Part shown: piece after piece, positions 12,781 to 24,025 of the stretch
Position numbering within the stretch: position 1 is the stretch's first letter
How the letters are laid out: each line of letters begins with the position of its first letter
Assembly (NCBI GenBank): GCA_029891345.1
Contig: CM056993.1
Span: 105,825,300-105,889,299, forward strand
DNA length: 64,000 nt
Reading direction: 5' to 3'
Source of the DNA: Dryococelus australis
Taxonomy: Eukaryota > Arthropoda > Insecta > Phasmatodea > Phasmatidae
Notes under the pieces: generated by a model
Database searches by the model: none
What the model was told of the DNA's origin: nothing
The model's input: the letters and a program-made list of their open reading frames with translations, nothing else
Program-made: the position numbers and the translations under genes

Positions 12781-13138
12781 AGGGCACTGCCTAAAGGCTG
12801 GCAGTTGCGAAATTTAAATAGGAAATTCCATGTTAAGGAAATTTCGCCTCAATCCGTTAATTTTAAAGATAGGCCTTTCAAACAAAATGTATTCTTCGCG
12901 AATTTTTTATAAGATCCCAAAGAGCGTATATTTTCAACATAGATAGGCAGTATGTATTTTTTTTTTTTTTGTAAATTATAATTTTTAAATAGTTCCTTGC
13001 AAACAGACTATGGAAATATTTCCACTGTAGGGAACTTTTCCCAAAAAAAAATATTTATGAATACATGTTGTTTGAAGCACCTATCTTTAAAATTTTCGCA
13101 CTTAAATTTCGCAGCTGCCAGCCGGTAGTCAGTGCCCT
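12781..13138. mobile_element. MITE family D with long inverted arms
   Basis: The left edge AGGGCACTGCCTAAAGGCTG and the right edge, read on the minus strand AGGGCACTGACTACCGGCTG, are inverted repeats. The similarity continues inward ('gcagttgcgaaatttaaat' against 'gcagctgcgaaatttaagt') and resumes at 'ttttaaagataggcctttcaa' against 'ttttaaagataggtgcttcaa'. The arms are therefore well over 100 bp with gaps, around an AT-rich centre. About 358 bp, non-coding. The target duplication is unclear. Confidence 0.75.
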
Positions 13139-14340
13139 TCAGCAAAAGCCTGCACATGACTCCGCCCTCATAGTGTATTCAGCTGCAACTACAGAACTTC
13201 CCTGACGCCTCCTTTTTGTAGCTCTAAATTAATTGCGAAGGTCCGGTGTTAGGTATTTTTAAATACTAGCCATTTAAATGTGCTTGAGTTATAAGGTTTT
13301 ATATTTATATAACTAAATAAGAGAACGTGACTAAAACTGCAAAACAAAATTAACATTATTTTTCCCATATTATTTTAGGATTTACTTCGATACCGAAATT
13401 TTACTGAGCCTGATACAAATTTCAGAAAGTTTTTGAACCTTGTGTTCAGCTTAAATTAATCATTGTTGTTCCTATAGTTTGATTGAAATTATAAAAAAAT
13501 GCAATGTGAATTTATGTATAATTTAAAATAATTATTTTTCTCTGACTGTTGGAAGTGTATTGTAAACGGCATGTTTGACGCGAAAAAAATCAAACACACT
13601 ATACGGTTTACTACCGATAGTTATTTAAATACACAACTTAAAATTCTATTGTTTATAAATATCACTGAAAATATTTAAGACGAAGCATTGAATTCCTGCA
13701 CAGTAATATGTAAATACAATATCTGCCATCTCTACACAATGTTCTGCAGTCATTAAATCATTTTAAGGAATAAAATACTACTTCCGATCTTTATTACACA
13801 TAACATTTTGTAACACGGAATCGTAATAGGTTTTTTAAAGTCGGAATTTTAGTCAGCATATAAAAATTAACATAAAATTGTTACAGATTGAGGCAGTTAC
13901 ACATAACTCTGTGCAAGCTTCGAATGTCATAACTCCTGAAGTGCTAGAATAAAGTACAAAAAACGCATAGGGTATTAGTATTCATCCAAAAGAAACCACG
14001 AGTATAATACTTGCTTTCTTATGGCATTTTCTTTTACTGTAACAAATTTATCAGTAAATTCACTAAAAAAAGTGGTGATTAGGGAAAACAATACAATAAA
14101 AACCTCTTTGATAGGCTGGTTAACAATAAACACTGGTGGAAAATGAATAATGAACACCACTAAAGCGGTGACGTAGAAACAACGTATGCGCATGGGGCAC
14201 TGATAGAGGGCAGTACATGCAATGATTAACAGTGCTGTGCTGTAGACAGAGTAGGGACCGCGTACTAGTTATAACATCACTGCGCCCAATACAAATGTAG
14301 TTGACTCGGTGAAAGAGAAGTCTGTCATTTCAAGCATCGA
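13139..14340. other. AT-rich intergenic sequence
   Basis: Nothing recognised up to the Tc1-like remnant. Confidence 0.5.
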
Positions 14341-14359
14341 TCTGTGTGTAGTAATCATT

Positions 14360-15420
14360 GCAGACATGCCACGACGAAATAGACGACCACACTTCGTGCA
14401 ATTAACGGACCTTGAACGGGTCGTATTGTGGGCCTGAGGGAGGCTGGAGAGTCCTTCCGAAGAACTTCCCAACTTGTATGACGTGAAGTGTCTGTTGTGC
14501 ATCATTGGTGGTGCCGATGGTCCAACGATGGTGCACATGCTCGTCAGCCTGGTTCCGGACGGCAGCGGCATACGGATTCCCTCCTGGACCGCCGCATCAG
14601 AGGAGCAGCCATATTGCTGATCGCACGGTGACCGCCACACAAATTAAGAACACTTTTGCACCTAGGGTGCCAGCTAGGACCATCATCAACAGTTTTCTGG
14701 ACGTTGAGCTACGATCCAAGGTGCCGCTCGCCAGGCTTCCTCTCACACCTCATCACAGTGCAGTCCGCCCCCGATGGTGTCGCGAACGACGCAAATGGAG
14801 GGATGAATAGCACGGAGTTATTTTTAGTTATAAGAGCAGATTCTGCCTTGGCGCCAGTGACGGTCATTTGCCAGTGCGGCATCGACCAGGAGAGCGGCAA
14901 CAACCAGAGTGTATACAGCAATGACATACAGGACCAACTCCTGGCATCATGGTCTGGGGAGTAGTAGCCTACAATGACCGTGCGCCTCTAGTGTTGTTGA
15001 AAGAACACTGGAAAGTGAACGCTACGTCCAGAACATCATCCAGCCCATTTTGTTGTCGTTCCTACAACGCTGGGGAGATGTCCTCTTCCAGAAAGACAAT
15101 GCCCGTGCACAGACGTCTCGTTATACACGACACGCTCTCGAAGGTGTTCGTCAACTCCCCTGGCCAGCACGATCACTTGGTCTGTCCCCCATTGGACATG
15201 TATGGGACATTATGGGACGGCGTTTGGTACAGTCTGCAATAACGGCAACAAACTTCCACCAATTGTAACAAGTGGAATTCATGTGGAACACTACTCTCCA
15301 AGATTACATCAGACACCTTTATGATCGTCTCCACGCACGACTGCAGGACTGCATCGTCGCTAAAGGCGGTTACACAAGATACTGGCACTGTTGTTCAAGA
15401 CACTCTGCAGCCTCTGTTCA
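14360..15420 (+). pseudogene. Tc1/mariner-type transposase remnant
   Basis: Cut-and-paste transposase of the Tc1/IS630 superfamily, decayed across several frames. In order the pieces are 'RRPHFVQLTDLERG' and 'GLREAGESFRR' (N-terminal helix-turn-helix, about 14365-14460), 'PLTPHHSAVRPRWCRERRKW' (14735-14805), 'HTGPTPGIMVWGVVAYNDRA' (14925-14990), 'DVLFQKDNARAQTS' with the second catalytic Asp (15075-15120), and 'LPWPARSLGLSPIGHVWD' (15150-15215). In the family the last block normally reads SPIEHVWD, so the third acidic residue is Gly here. At least four frame changes or stops interrupt it, so it cannot make protein. Terminal inverted repeats were not located. GC content is higher than in the flanks, as expected for a transferred element. 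Confidence 0.85.
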
Positions 15421-16449
15421 TGAGTGTATGAGTGACTCTGTGATCATTATCATATACAATTGCTGCAAGCAGTATTAGCCGAGGCTGGCAGGAGACGCTC
15501 AAGCACCTGGGACGGTGCGATCACGACGAGCCAGCCCGGCTGTTATTAAAACAATCCCCTGTCAAGGAAGGTTGTGAGGCTAGGCAGAGTAGTGTATAAG
15601 GTTGGAACGGTGGTGGCTCGCAGCCATCTTGCTCCCGAGGGACCGACGAAACACCAGCGAGGAGGACCACCAGGCCGTGGTCCCCGCTTCGACGCCCAGC
15701 ACGGCCACTGTCGACGAGGTGTTGCTCGACGGCGCCGACACGACAGCCAAAGGGTAAATATAATCCCAGTAGGGCGCCAGAGGTTGTGCTGTGTTAGGGT
15801 CTTCGTCCTAACTATTAAAACTCCTCAAGTCGTGGGCACTTTTCATATACTTCGTTGCTACAGGTCGGCAGGACCTACTGAAGTAATTGCTATTAGCTGA
15901 GTAAAGTAATAGATTAATGTAAAGTAAAGAAGAGTGCATTTTGTATTATATTTAATGTACAGCGGTGGGTGAGTAAAATATAGTAGTTTGTACATGAGAG
16001 TGCTCTATCATCTAGTTACCGACATCCCCCTTCCTTGTGTGGCCTGATTCATCCTCAGGACAGGCCACAGCACAATGTACAACCTCTATAGTTATGCAAT
16101 AAAACCTTCATTCACGTGGGACCATTACGTCTGGTTGTTCATCTTCCATTTTCCACCAGTGTATTTCTATAATCTTGTTGAGTTTCCTAGCAACAAAACT
16201 CAAAGCAAAATAAAGGGTTCAAATAATTTTTTCTATGAAATATTTTCCCGAAATTGACCGTTTTTAGAATGGTTAGAGATCTTTCTTTGTCCAGCTGCAC
16301 AATGTCCTGTCATACAGTGTTTTATTTTAAACACCCTCTCTAATATAAGCTATAAACTTGTGTTTCGATTCCAAAACCAAAGGCGCATGCAGTCCTTTGA
16401 ACTCGTTTAATTCTTGTGACGAATCTGCAGGTGCGTGTTGCCAGTTTCA
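15421..16449. other. unassigned, partly GC-rich region
   Basis: 15480-15760 is GC-rich ('gccgtggtccccgcttcgac') and 15800-16120 turns AT-rich, with AATAAA at 16098. A short stem-loop lies at 16041-16073 (TGTGGCCTG paired with CAGGCCACA). The change of composition and a TATA-like 'gtgtataagg' hint at a repeat, perhaps with promoter function, but I find no paired ends or target duplication and assign no family. Confidence 0.35.
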
Positions 16450-16725
16450 AGATCCTTATTTATTTATTTGTTATTATGTGAGCAACGGAAGCTCTAGATC
16501 TTTTACAATACAGCACAGGGTAGGGAATCGGAAGTATGCACATGTAGGAACTGCACCATTCACCAACATTCGCCTGGAGTGTGAGTGCGGAAACAACTTT
16601 GGGATAAATCATCCCCAGTACAGTCAGTCGGGATCGAGCCCACAACCTTCCGAATGCGAGCCAGACACGCTAGCTCACGACCACACACGCTCGGTATTGC
16701 CAATGTGTAAACCACTAACTTAAAA
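16450..16725 (-). repeat. tRNA-derived SINE, reverse orientation
   Basis: On the minus strand the head reads 'gtgtggtcgtgagctagcgt' (A-box region) and, after the right spacing, 'gttgtgggctcgatcccgac' (B box GGCTCGATCCC). The body continues leftward to an AT-rich 'aaataaataaataa' tail near 16460. This is the normal SINE layout of tRNA-like head, body and simple tail. Overlapping short open frames are chance. Confidence 0.65.
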
Positions 16726-16729
16726 GTTT

Positions 16730-17712
16730 TCGTATGATATGTAGGCATAAAAGCTCTGCAATAGGAATAGTAATCTAGTATAATGTAGGTATATAAATAA
16801 ACAGAGAATTACTGTTTATTATTATTCCATGAATTGATAGGGTTACTGATTAGTCCCACAAATGTACGTTGACAGACTAGAATAAAGAACACGTCTTGCC
16901 GGTGTCTTGCACTTAAAGGCGATGGAGGATTCTATACGCATGCCATTCTTGCCCGCCGCTAGTGCTACCTCACCTTAGTCTCTGAAGCACAAAATAAACC
17001 CAGGTTGAACAAAGCTTCTAAAATTTACATGCTGGGAAGTATACAATAATCAGCAAAGTGAAGAATAAGATTCCAAGTGTTGCTGAGCTATGCAAGTACA
17101 AGCAAAGGTGGATTTTAGTCAAATGGCTTTGGAGCATGCATATTAGCCTAAACCAAAGCTAGCCAGATTCAGATTACCTCTCGTAAGTATTTCATCATTG
17201 TCGAAGTGATAGAAATTTATGTTGCAGTTGGTGCTTGTAAAACGGGACCGTTTACTGCGTGATGTAAACTGTAACTTCTCCTTGAAAGGGGAGTGATCCC
17301 CTTTCATATTTGTGTTTACAGTATACTCAGTTAAATAGCGGAACCGACCAGCAGAGGGAATCGCGCCAATCCATGAAATTTAGTGTTAAGATCTTGCATG
17401 ATATAATGTTTAACTCGTTCACTAGCTTGAGCATTACTAACGTAAACTGCAGCAAGTTTTCCTCACGCCTACCGAACTCGTGGCGGAGTCATAACCTCAC
17501 TTTCTTACGTGTACTTCGTGTACCAAGTCATGAGTCACTTTACGTAATCAGCGCTAAGCTATTCTGTGGGCGCGTGCGTCATGCCAGACATGTGTGCAAT
17601 GTGTGTTAGAATGATTCCTTGAGCTTTTCCGTGTAGTGAATTAAGGACAAAAATTACGAATTTCCCGTTAATAACGGAACTTCGCTTCTATTATGAGTGA
17701 ACTACGATATGG
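16730..17712. other. intergenic sequence, no gene recognised
   Basis: No domain-bearing frame. The 99-codon frame at 17310-17609 has no homology I recognise. Confidence 0.45.
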
Positions 17713-17900
17713 TAAAGGCTGTTCACGATAAAATGAGTACTTTTGAAATCAACCTTCGAAAAATGTCACTAATCCTTCCTGTGTATATTTTAACGGGCTC
17801 ACTGAGTGGCATGCGCCCAGTCAAGTTGGAAAGAAAGTAGTTCCATATCTTAACGTCGAGTAAAACATGCTAGGTAACCGTTTGTGATAACTTAAATGCT
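17713..17900 (+). mobile_element. MITE family A, left half
   Basis: Starts AAAGGCTGTTCACGATAAAA and runs through 'gggctcactgagtggcatg' and 'gtagttccatatcttaacgt', matching the left half of the full copies. It stops at 'gataacttaaatgctag', where the half-site repeat begins. Confidence 0.85.
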
Positions 17901-17919
17901 AGATTTATCGAAAGATTGA

Positions 17920-18190
17920 TAAAAAAAACAAGCCTTTAATTAATTTTTTAATTTTTCAAATACTTTTTGGAATTTCTTTTTATTTTATGAAAGTTTTTAG
18001 AATTTCTTTTTGGGTTCGACGTTATCCAAAGTCATGGGTACAGGGTCAAGGTTAGAGATGTGACGTCAAGAAGAAAGTCATCCAGTCCTAAAATGTTGGT
18101 CGGCGTCATCAGTGCCACCTAGGTGTTGAAAATGAAAACAAATTACAAACGAAAAAACCAATATGGCAGGTGGAGTGCTTTCGACAGAAT
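17920..18190 (+). repeat. outlying unit of the AAGGTCA-cluster repeat
   Basis: A T-rich 'ttttggaatttctttttatt' stretch is followed by 'ccaaagtcatgggtacaggg' and 'gtcaaggttagagatgtgac', then 'accaatatggcaggtggagt'. This is the order of parts seen in the units at 20085-21110: T-rich part, AGGTCA-like cluster, 'atggc/atggtgg' end. Diverged. Confidence 0.55.
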
Positions 18191-20084
18191 GAGCAAAGAT
18201 GTGTGGGTGATGTGCCACGCTATGGCATTCTCTTTCTTACCTAATTTTTTTTTTCCTTTCTTTAAATTGCTTCTGTAGCAATTTACTTTCCTCTGCAAAG
18301 TCATTTATCGCCTTCTCTTATTTCTTTTGAAGATACGATTTTTTTTTTTAATTTTTGGAAGTTAATTAATTCGGATTTTGTGTCATATAATGTTAAATAT
18401 TAATATTATATCGTGTTAATAATGTGTTTCTCTAATGTCTGTAATGCGATTTGTAAACGCCGTAACACCATTAATATTATCTTTTATTAATTTATTTTCT
18501 TGGTTCGTTACTCAGAGTCTCTTGATAGGGTATATGCTGTATTTCTGTTTGTAGTTCATATTTACCACGATAGATGTCATACAAGGCATCGTTATCATGT
18601 AATTGCCTTTTTTGTATAATATTTTATATTTAACTTTTTTCATTTGTATGTCTACCTAATTAATTAAGTATTTTATTTAAACCGTATGTAAAATTTCTAT
18701 GAAAGCAATATGTGAATTTATACATTTCACCGCGACATGGTCTTTCGATATTTATCGTTTGGTCATGTTGCGTGTGTAAGACGTATCCAAGGTTTGTCCT
18801 TGTGGCAGAAAAAAAGTGCCTACTCCGTCTTCTTGCTCCAAACCAGCTATGTTGTGAATTTCTATTATTTTCTCGTTGTGGAGTTTTCATACCTCATGAT
18901 GCTATACTTTTTGTTTGACCACTGTCGATGGGCAAATCCAACAGATTTTTTCATCCCTGTCTTTCAATTATTGTTTGTGTGAAAGTTTATCACCCCTTTC
19001 TGCTTTTTCTTATATTGTGAGTGTACAGAGTGGTCGTAGTAGTGGCCGAAGGATTGCTGTGCTGATGACTATGTGAGCCCATCTGTTTAGCTGCGTGGCG
19101 GCTCTGTGCCTGGGGCTTAGCTGAGTCATGCATCCACCCCTCTGTGTCGGAGTCCGAAAGCTACATTTAAATTTTGGTCAGCCCGTTTTCTTGTTATTTG
19201 GCATGAACTCTACCTTTTAATGTCTTTGGACTTGAGTCTTCCTAGCATGGCGTCCTGCTGGCGTATAGCCAAGTTTCGATACTTGGGCACTTCCTAATTC
19301 TCTTAAGGAACTGTTCATCCTCAAAATCTTTTTTTCATTTAATAAGAAAAAGTAAAATACAATCATGAAATTCTGTTTATCAATAAAACAAAAGATTTTT
19401 TTGGCATTGTATAAAATAAAATAAAAAATAATAAAAATAATCAATGTGTGTAAGGTATAGCGGATGCGCCCAGCATTTCATTGATTGTTTTAAATACACC
19501 AAAATACTCAGGTCTTGCTTTTTTAGGCAGGTAATGAGCTCTTTTGTTATTTATTTGTATATTTGTGGCTTCTTTTGAGGCTTTGTGGTCTCCTGACCAC
19601 ATCTGAGGAAAAAATAAAAGTAAAAAATAACTATTGGTGTCACCTCATATTACTAATGTATATTAACCTTCACAATTCACTAAAATTGTTGTTGTCGAGA
19701 AATATTTTTTTAACCTTAATGCTTACATGCAACACATCATAAGCAATCATGATTCCTAAAATTGTGAATTTCTGAAATGGAAATAGTGTACAACACTTTG
19801 GATGTATTGTTGATGCATGACATTTATAAAATTTAGTAGCCACTGGTTAAAAATATGGTTATGCCTCTTCATGTGGCTAATTCATAGATAAAAGTGTTGT
19901 CTGAAAACTGCCAAGGTAAGACGATAACAGCAAATGTATCTGCCAAGGAGTGGCTCAGTGAGGGAAGGGAATGTTAACATAATGTGATTGATTGGAAGGG
20001 TGGTCGTCTGTTGGACGTGGTGTTGTGAGAGACCTCCAAAAATATAAGTTTTTAAAAATAATTTTATAAACAATAATTAAATAT
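18191..20084. other. AT-rich intergenic sequence
   Basis: No gene recognised. 19020-19320 is a more balanced stretch that looks like a decayed dispersed repeat of unknown type. The open frames at 18712-18982 overlap on both strands. Confidence 0.45.
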
Positions 20085-21110
20085 AAGTTCAATATCAAAG
20101 GTCACGGGGTTAAAGTTAAATTTCAAGGTCATCTGGATCAAAGATGGCATTAGTAGTGAATAATATAATATGATCGCTGACTTTTATGAATATTTTCAAT
20201 TTTTACCATTTTTTCAAATGTTTCGTTTTAATACCATCCAAGGTCACGGCTATAGGGTCAAGGCCATAGGTGAAGGTCGTAACCTGGGTCCAACATAGTG
20301 GTCATAACATGGTGGCTTTTCGGTTCCAGTCGTTCGTCCCCTCGTAGCCAAAACATTCGAAACTTTAATGTTTAATAGAAATTTCTGATAAGTTGTAATA
20401 AAATTGTTTATATTTTAAAAATAATTTCTAGTGGTTTTTTTTTTATTATTTTTGAGATTTTTAAAAACAATGTAGCGAATTTTTCGGTTCAAGATCAAAG
20501 GTCAAGTTCAAGGTCACTGACATTCAACATCGAAGTTGGGTGATATCACAACATGGCATCCAGTCGGTGCCAGTCCCTTGTCCCCTCTAAGCACAAACAT
20601 TTCAAATGTTAATATTATTAGTTTTTAAATAAATCTTTAAATAATTTCTTATAATTTTTATGCTTTTTTAATACAGTTTCGTAATTTTTGGGAGTTTTTG
20701 GGTTTTCAAGGTCAAAAGTCACCAACATCAAGGTCGAAGTTAAGGTCAAGGTCACCGGCATACAACGTGGCGGACAAGATGGACACTGGTCGACCTGGCA
20801 AGGGCTGGTCGTGTCGGGAGCTTAGTCGATTCACCTTTCATCGAACCCCGGACCTTCTACATACACATCTTTAAAAAAAAAATTGTATTTTTTAATTATT
20901 TTTTTTTATTTTTTTTATTTTTTTTATTTTTTGGAATTCCATAATTTTGCTGCAATTTTTTTGGATTTTTGGGTTCAAGGTTATTCAAGGTCACGAGCAT
21001 GGGGTAATGGTCATAGTCATTGGTCAAGGTCAAAGGTCAGCTGAATCCAATATGGTGGTTGAGTGACCGGAATGACAGAGCATGATGTCGGCTCCTGTCC
21101 CGTAGCCCCT
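20085..21110 (+). repeat. satellite-like units with clustered AAGGTCA half-sites
   Basis: Four to five diverged units of roughly 220-270 bp. Each has a T-rich part, then a cluster of AAGGTCA hexamers with variants, then a 'caacatggc/caatatggtgg' end and 'gtcccctygtagcc'. Exact AGGTCA occurs about eleven times. Close pairs include AGGTCAAGGTCA (no spacer) at 20743-20754 and AGGTCA-A-AGGTCA (spacer 1) at 21027-21039. TCAAGGTCA is the extended half-site known to be bound by FTZ-F1/SF-1 and ERR-type nuclear receptors, and spacer-1 direct repeats are bound by USP/RXR or HNF4-type dimers. Whether any factor binds here is inference. Confidence 0.65.
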
Positions 21111-21629
21111 TATGCCAGACGTCTCTATTTTATTTTACTAATATTTCTCTTTTATAATTCACGTAGATTGCAATTTTAATTAAATGTTAACTTTTGGAAC
21201 ACTGCGCACATAGCGGAGAGAAATTTTCCCTATGCCAAACACTCCCAAAAGAAATCTCGTTTTGTTCCTAACATTAGTAGAACTAACCTTACCAGAGCTA
21301 ACATTTATTCTACTCAGGTTCGGAAGCTCAACAATGATAGTTTGGCATCCAAAAATTCTCGGCACTAGGTAGCAATAAAGTTGCATGTGTACCGGATCTT
21401 TTCAATTTTATGAGCAAACAAATGGGATAACAGCTGTTTTCTTAAAACAGTTGTAATTCTGTATAATTATTCTGATTTGCACCGAGTCAGAAACTGCGTA
21501 ATTAATGACTTGCCACTCTCCCCCACCCTGAGTAGAATGAACCTTACCTCGTGTGAGTGTTAACCAGGTACAGGAGCCGCAAGAGTGTACAGTACTGGCA
21601 ACTGAGTGCGAGGTGTTGGTGTGTTGCAG
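21111..21629 (+). other. AT-rich, intron-like sequence before the host exon
   Basis: No frame of interest. It ends in 'gtgttggtgtgttgcag', a good 3' splice site with a G/T-rich run and CAG, directly before the candidate terminal exon. Confidence 0.4.
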
Positions 21630-21884
21630 ACGTGGCCGTTCAGCTTCCCGCAGCAGGCGCCGTCACAGCAGGCACAGAGGTGCGCGGCCAGCCCGGAGTG
21701 GGCGGGCTCGAGGGACACGCACCGCGGTCAGGACTCCTCATCCTCGTCCTCGTCCTCCTCCCCCGACGGCGAACTGGATGACGAACCTCCCGCCCCCGTC
21801 ACACAACCCCAGCCGCCACACCACCACCCCTACCACCACCACCACCTGCACCAGTACTCAGACTCGCTTCTGCACATCGGCTAG
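21630..21884 (+). CDS. candidate last exon of a host gene, His/Ser-rich C-terminus
   Basis: An 84-codon open exon starts right after the acceptor 'gtgtgttgcag' and ends with TAG at 21882-21884. The frame begins TWPFSFPQQAPSQQAQRCA. A run of nine Ser coded by mixed TCC/TCA/TCG codons follows, then an acidic 'DGELDDEPPAPV' piece, a His-rich stretch with HHHPYHHHHLHQ, and the end YSDSLLHIG. GC content, GC at third positions and low-complexity Ser, Gln and His runs fit the C-terminal tail of an insect transcription factor. I cannot name the gene, and no DNA-binding domain is in this exon. No in-frame upstream exon is visible within the window, so the intron would be long. The alternative is a chance GC-rich open frame next to a minisatellite. 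Confidence 0.5.
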   Translation, partial: TWPFSFPQQAPSQQAQRCAASPEWAGSRDTHRGQDSSSSSSSSSPDGELDDEPPAPVTQPQPPHHHPYHHHHLHQYSDSLLHIG

Positions 21885-22340
21885 TGGCCCTCCCGCCCGG
21901 CTGCAGTACCAGCTGCACAACTACTACGCCCGGCTGCAGTGGCAGCTGCACAACTGCCATACCTGACTGCAGTGGCAGCTGCAAAACTACAATGCCCAGC
22001 TGCAGTGACAGCTGCACAACTACTATGCCCAGCTGCAGTGGCAGCTGCATACCTACTATGCCCGGCTGCAGTGGTAACTGCACAACTACTATACCCGGCT
22101 TCAGTGGCAGCTGCATAACTGCTATACCCGGCTTCAGTGGCAGCTGCACAACTATTATGCACGGCTGCAATGCCAGCTGCACAACTACTATGCCCGGCTG
22201 CAGTGGCAGCTCCACAACTACTTTGCCCGGCTGCAGTGGCAGCTGCACACCTACTATGCCCGGCTGCAGTGGCAACTGCACAACTGCTATACCCGACTGC
22301 AGTGGTAGCTGCACATCTACTATGCCCGGCTGTTAAGTAT
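21885..22340 (+). repeat. 33-bp minisatellite, about 13 copies
   Basis: A 33-bp unit with core GGCTGCAGTGGCAGCTGCAC repeats about 13 times with point differences and no length changes that I can see. Each unit contains CTGCAG and CAGCTG palindromes. It starts directly after the stop codon of the candidate host exon, so it would lie in that gene's 3' UTR. It is also one uninterrupted open frame (21884-22336), in a different phase from the exon, coding an 11-residue repeat of the type PGCSGSCTTTM, and is open on the minus strand too. Openness in several frames is expected of a 33-bp unit lacking stops, so translation is not supported by this alone. Confidence 0.9.
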
Positions 22341-23716
22341 CGTGGCTAACTAGGAGCATCAAGTCGAAATGAGTACTGTCTAAGACCACCGCGATAGCTG
22401 TGTTTCTAGTTTAAAACACTTCTCTGGGGACGGTAAAAGCATATAACAGCTTGTGTCACATGCAGCAACGAATAGGATACGCTTCGAAACTATTATAAAT
22501 ATACAGAACTTCCTAAACCGAACTGTGTGAAGTTTTATGTGTGCGTTCCTTAGTCAATTGTATGTCTCGTGAGGTCAGGAATATTTCCTTCATTTTATTT
22601 ATTTACCTAGTATAGAGTTTCTCAGAACCTGTTTTTAATTTGAAGACTATAGATAGAAATACGAACACTTTTAAAGCTTTACTCTTTTGAAAAATGTGTT
22701 TCACAGTTAACCTTTCCTGTTAACTATTTTATTGTAACAATATCTGTATTTTTTTTTCATTTTTGACGTCTATATTAAATTATTTTAAAAAGACAATCAT
22801 TTTTTATAAAAAAAATTTGCGCTTTATTTTGAAATGATACGTTTTTAATATATGTGTAAAATTCGTACAACATAAAATGAGGTGTATTTTGAATGCTTGA
22901 ACACTTACTGTGTCTGTTTTGACACATTGAAAACATATGATTTTTAACTCGTGAATTATATTTCACAATGCCTGAAAAAGGGTAAAATATTAGCTATTTG
23001 AACAACAAATACATTATCAGCGTATTCATAGAAAACAAGTTTTCTTGAATTAGGGACTTCAGCCTTCTGGTGCTTAAGTGATTTTCTGTGTGTGCTGCTA
23101 TTTAACCCTCGTCTGCACGTCAGTAACATTGGCTCTCGTCAGACGAAGGACAAACAGTTTCGATGAACACACTTGAATTGTAGTAATTCAAACAATGAAC
23201 ATTTTGTTGGTGAAGTAATCCTGAAATATGAATACATTATGTCCAATAATACCTGGTAATTATAACGAAATTTTTGTCACTAAGTACTATCGGTAGTTTG
23301 TTCTAATTTTTAAGATATTCTGTAGAATCAGTTGTATGCTGTGTTAATTTATAAATTACTACTACGAATAAATTGAGTACAAACGATTGCTGATATTAAG
23401 CCGTTGCTTCAGTTTCATTACCACACCAAGTGTTTTTGGTATTTCAGAACATATCGACACTCACTTTCATATCCAGTCCAACTAAACTTCACTTGTCTTT
23501 TCACGTACAACGAAGAAAAAAATGTATTGGAAGACTGCATTCTCAAATTAATTTCTCAAACATTCAGTATTGTCAAAGTGAATCTTTTAACCTGAAATAG
23601 TTAAAAGAATAGTGTAGTTAAATTACTTGCTGTGACAGAAATGTTAAATTATCTCACCAAGAATTGTGGCTATTGATTTTATTTATAATAGTAACTTTTA
23701 GTCAGTAAGTCATGTT
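22341..23716. other. AT-rich sequence downstream of the minisatellite
   Basis: Possible 3' UTR and intergenic DNA. No strong polyadenylation context was chosen. No gene recognised. Confidence 0.4.
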
Positions 23717-24025
23717 GTCATTATTAGAGGCAGGTGTTTTTCGCGAAAAGACTTCAGGACCAGTTGTACTCCAAAACACTTTCGTTCATATGCACTTTCG
23801 TGGTTGGATGATTTAAAATGTCACGTGCCTCAAGTGTCTGTCCGCGAATCGCAGACGTTCAGTATCGGAGTACTTTATTACTATTGGCTCAGTCAAATAA
23901 AAGTGTGTCTTCTCACGTAGACACCTCGCCTATAACCAAAGGAAGTTGTGGTCGTGGACGTAGGATATTGAAGTCTAGCATGACCATAAATATTTTCGCG
24001 AAAAACACCTGTCCCTAGTCATTAT
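23717..24025. mobile_element. hAT-type MITE with 8-bp target duplication
   Basis: The element proper is 23725-24017 (293 bp). The left end TAGAGGCAGGTGTTTTTCGC and the right end, read on the minus strand TAGGGACAGGTGTTTTTCGC, form terminal inverted repeats of about 25 bp with two mismatches. Both sides carry an identical 8-bp direct repeat GTCATTAT (23717-23724 and 24018-24025). Eight-base duplications and TAG/CAG-type ends are the mark of the hAT superfamily. No transposase is present, so it is a non-autonomous copy. The perfect duplication suggests a fairly recent insertion. Confidence 0.9.

Noticed and set aside
15541-16035. LTR-like region after the Tc1 remnant
   Set aside because: It has a TATA-like motif and TG...CA-like edges, but no flanking duplication and no second copy in the window.
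21884-22336. 150-codon Cys/Ser-rich repeat protein
   Set aside because: The frame is the automatic result of a stop-free 33-bp tandem unit and is open on both strands; the preceding exon ends in a stop in another phase.
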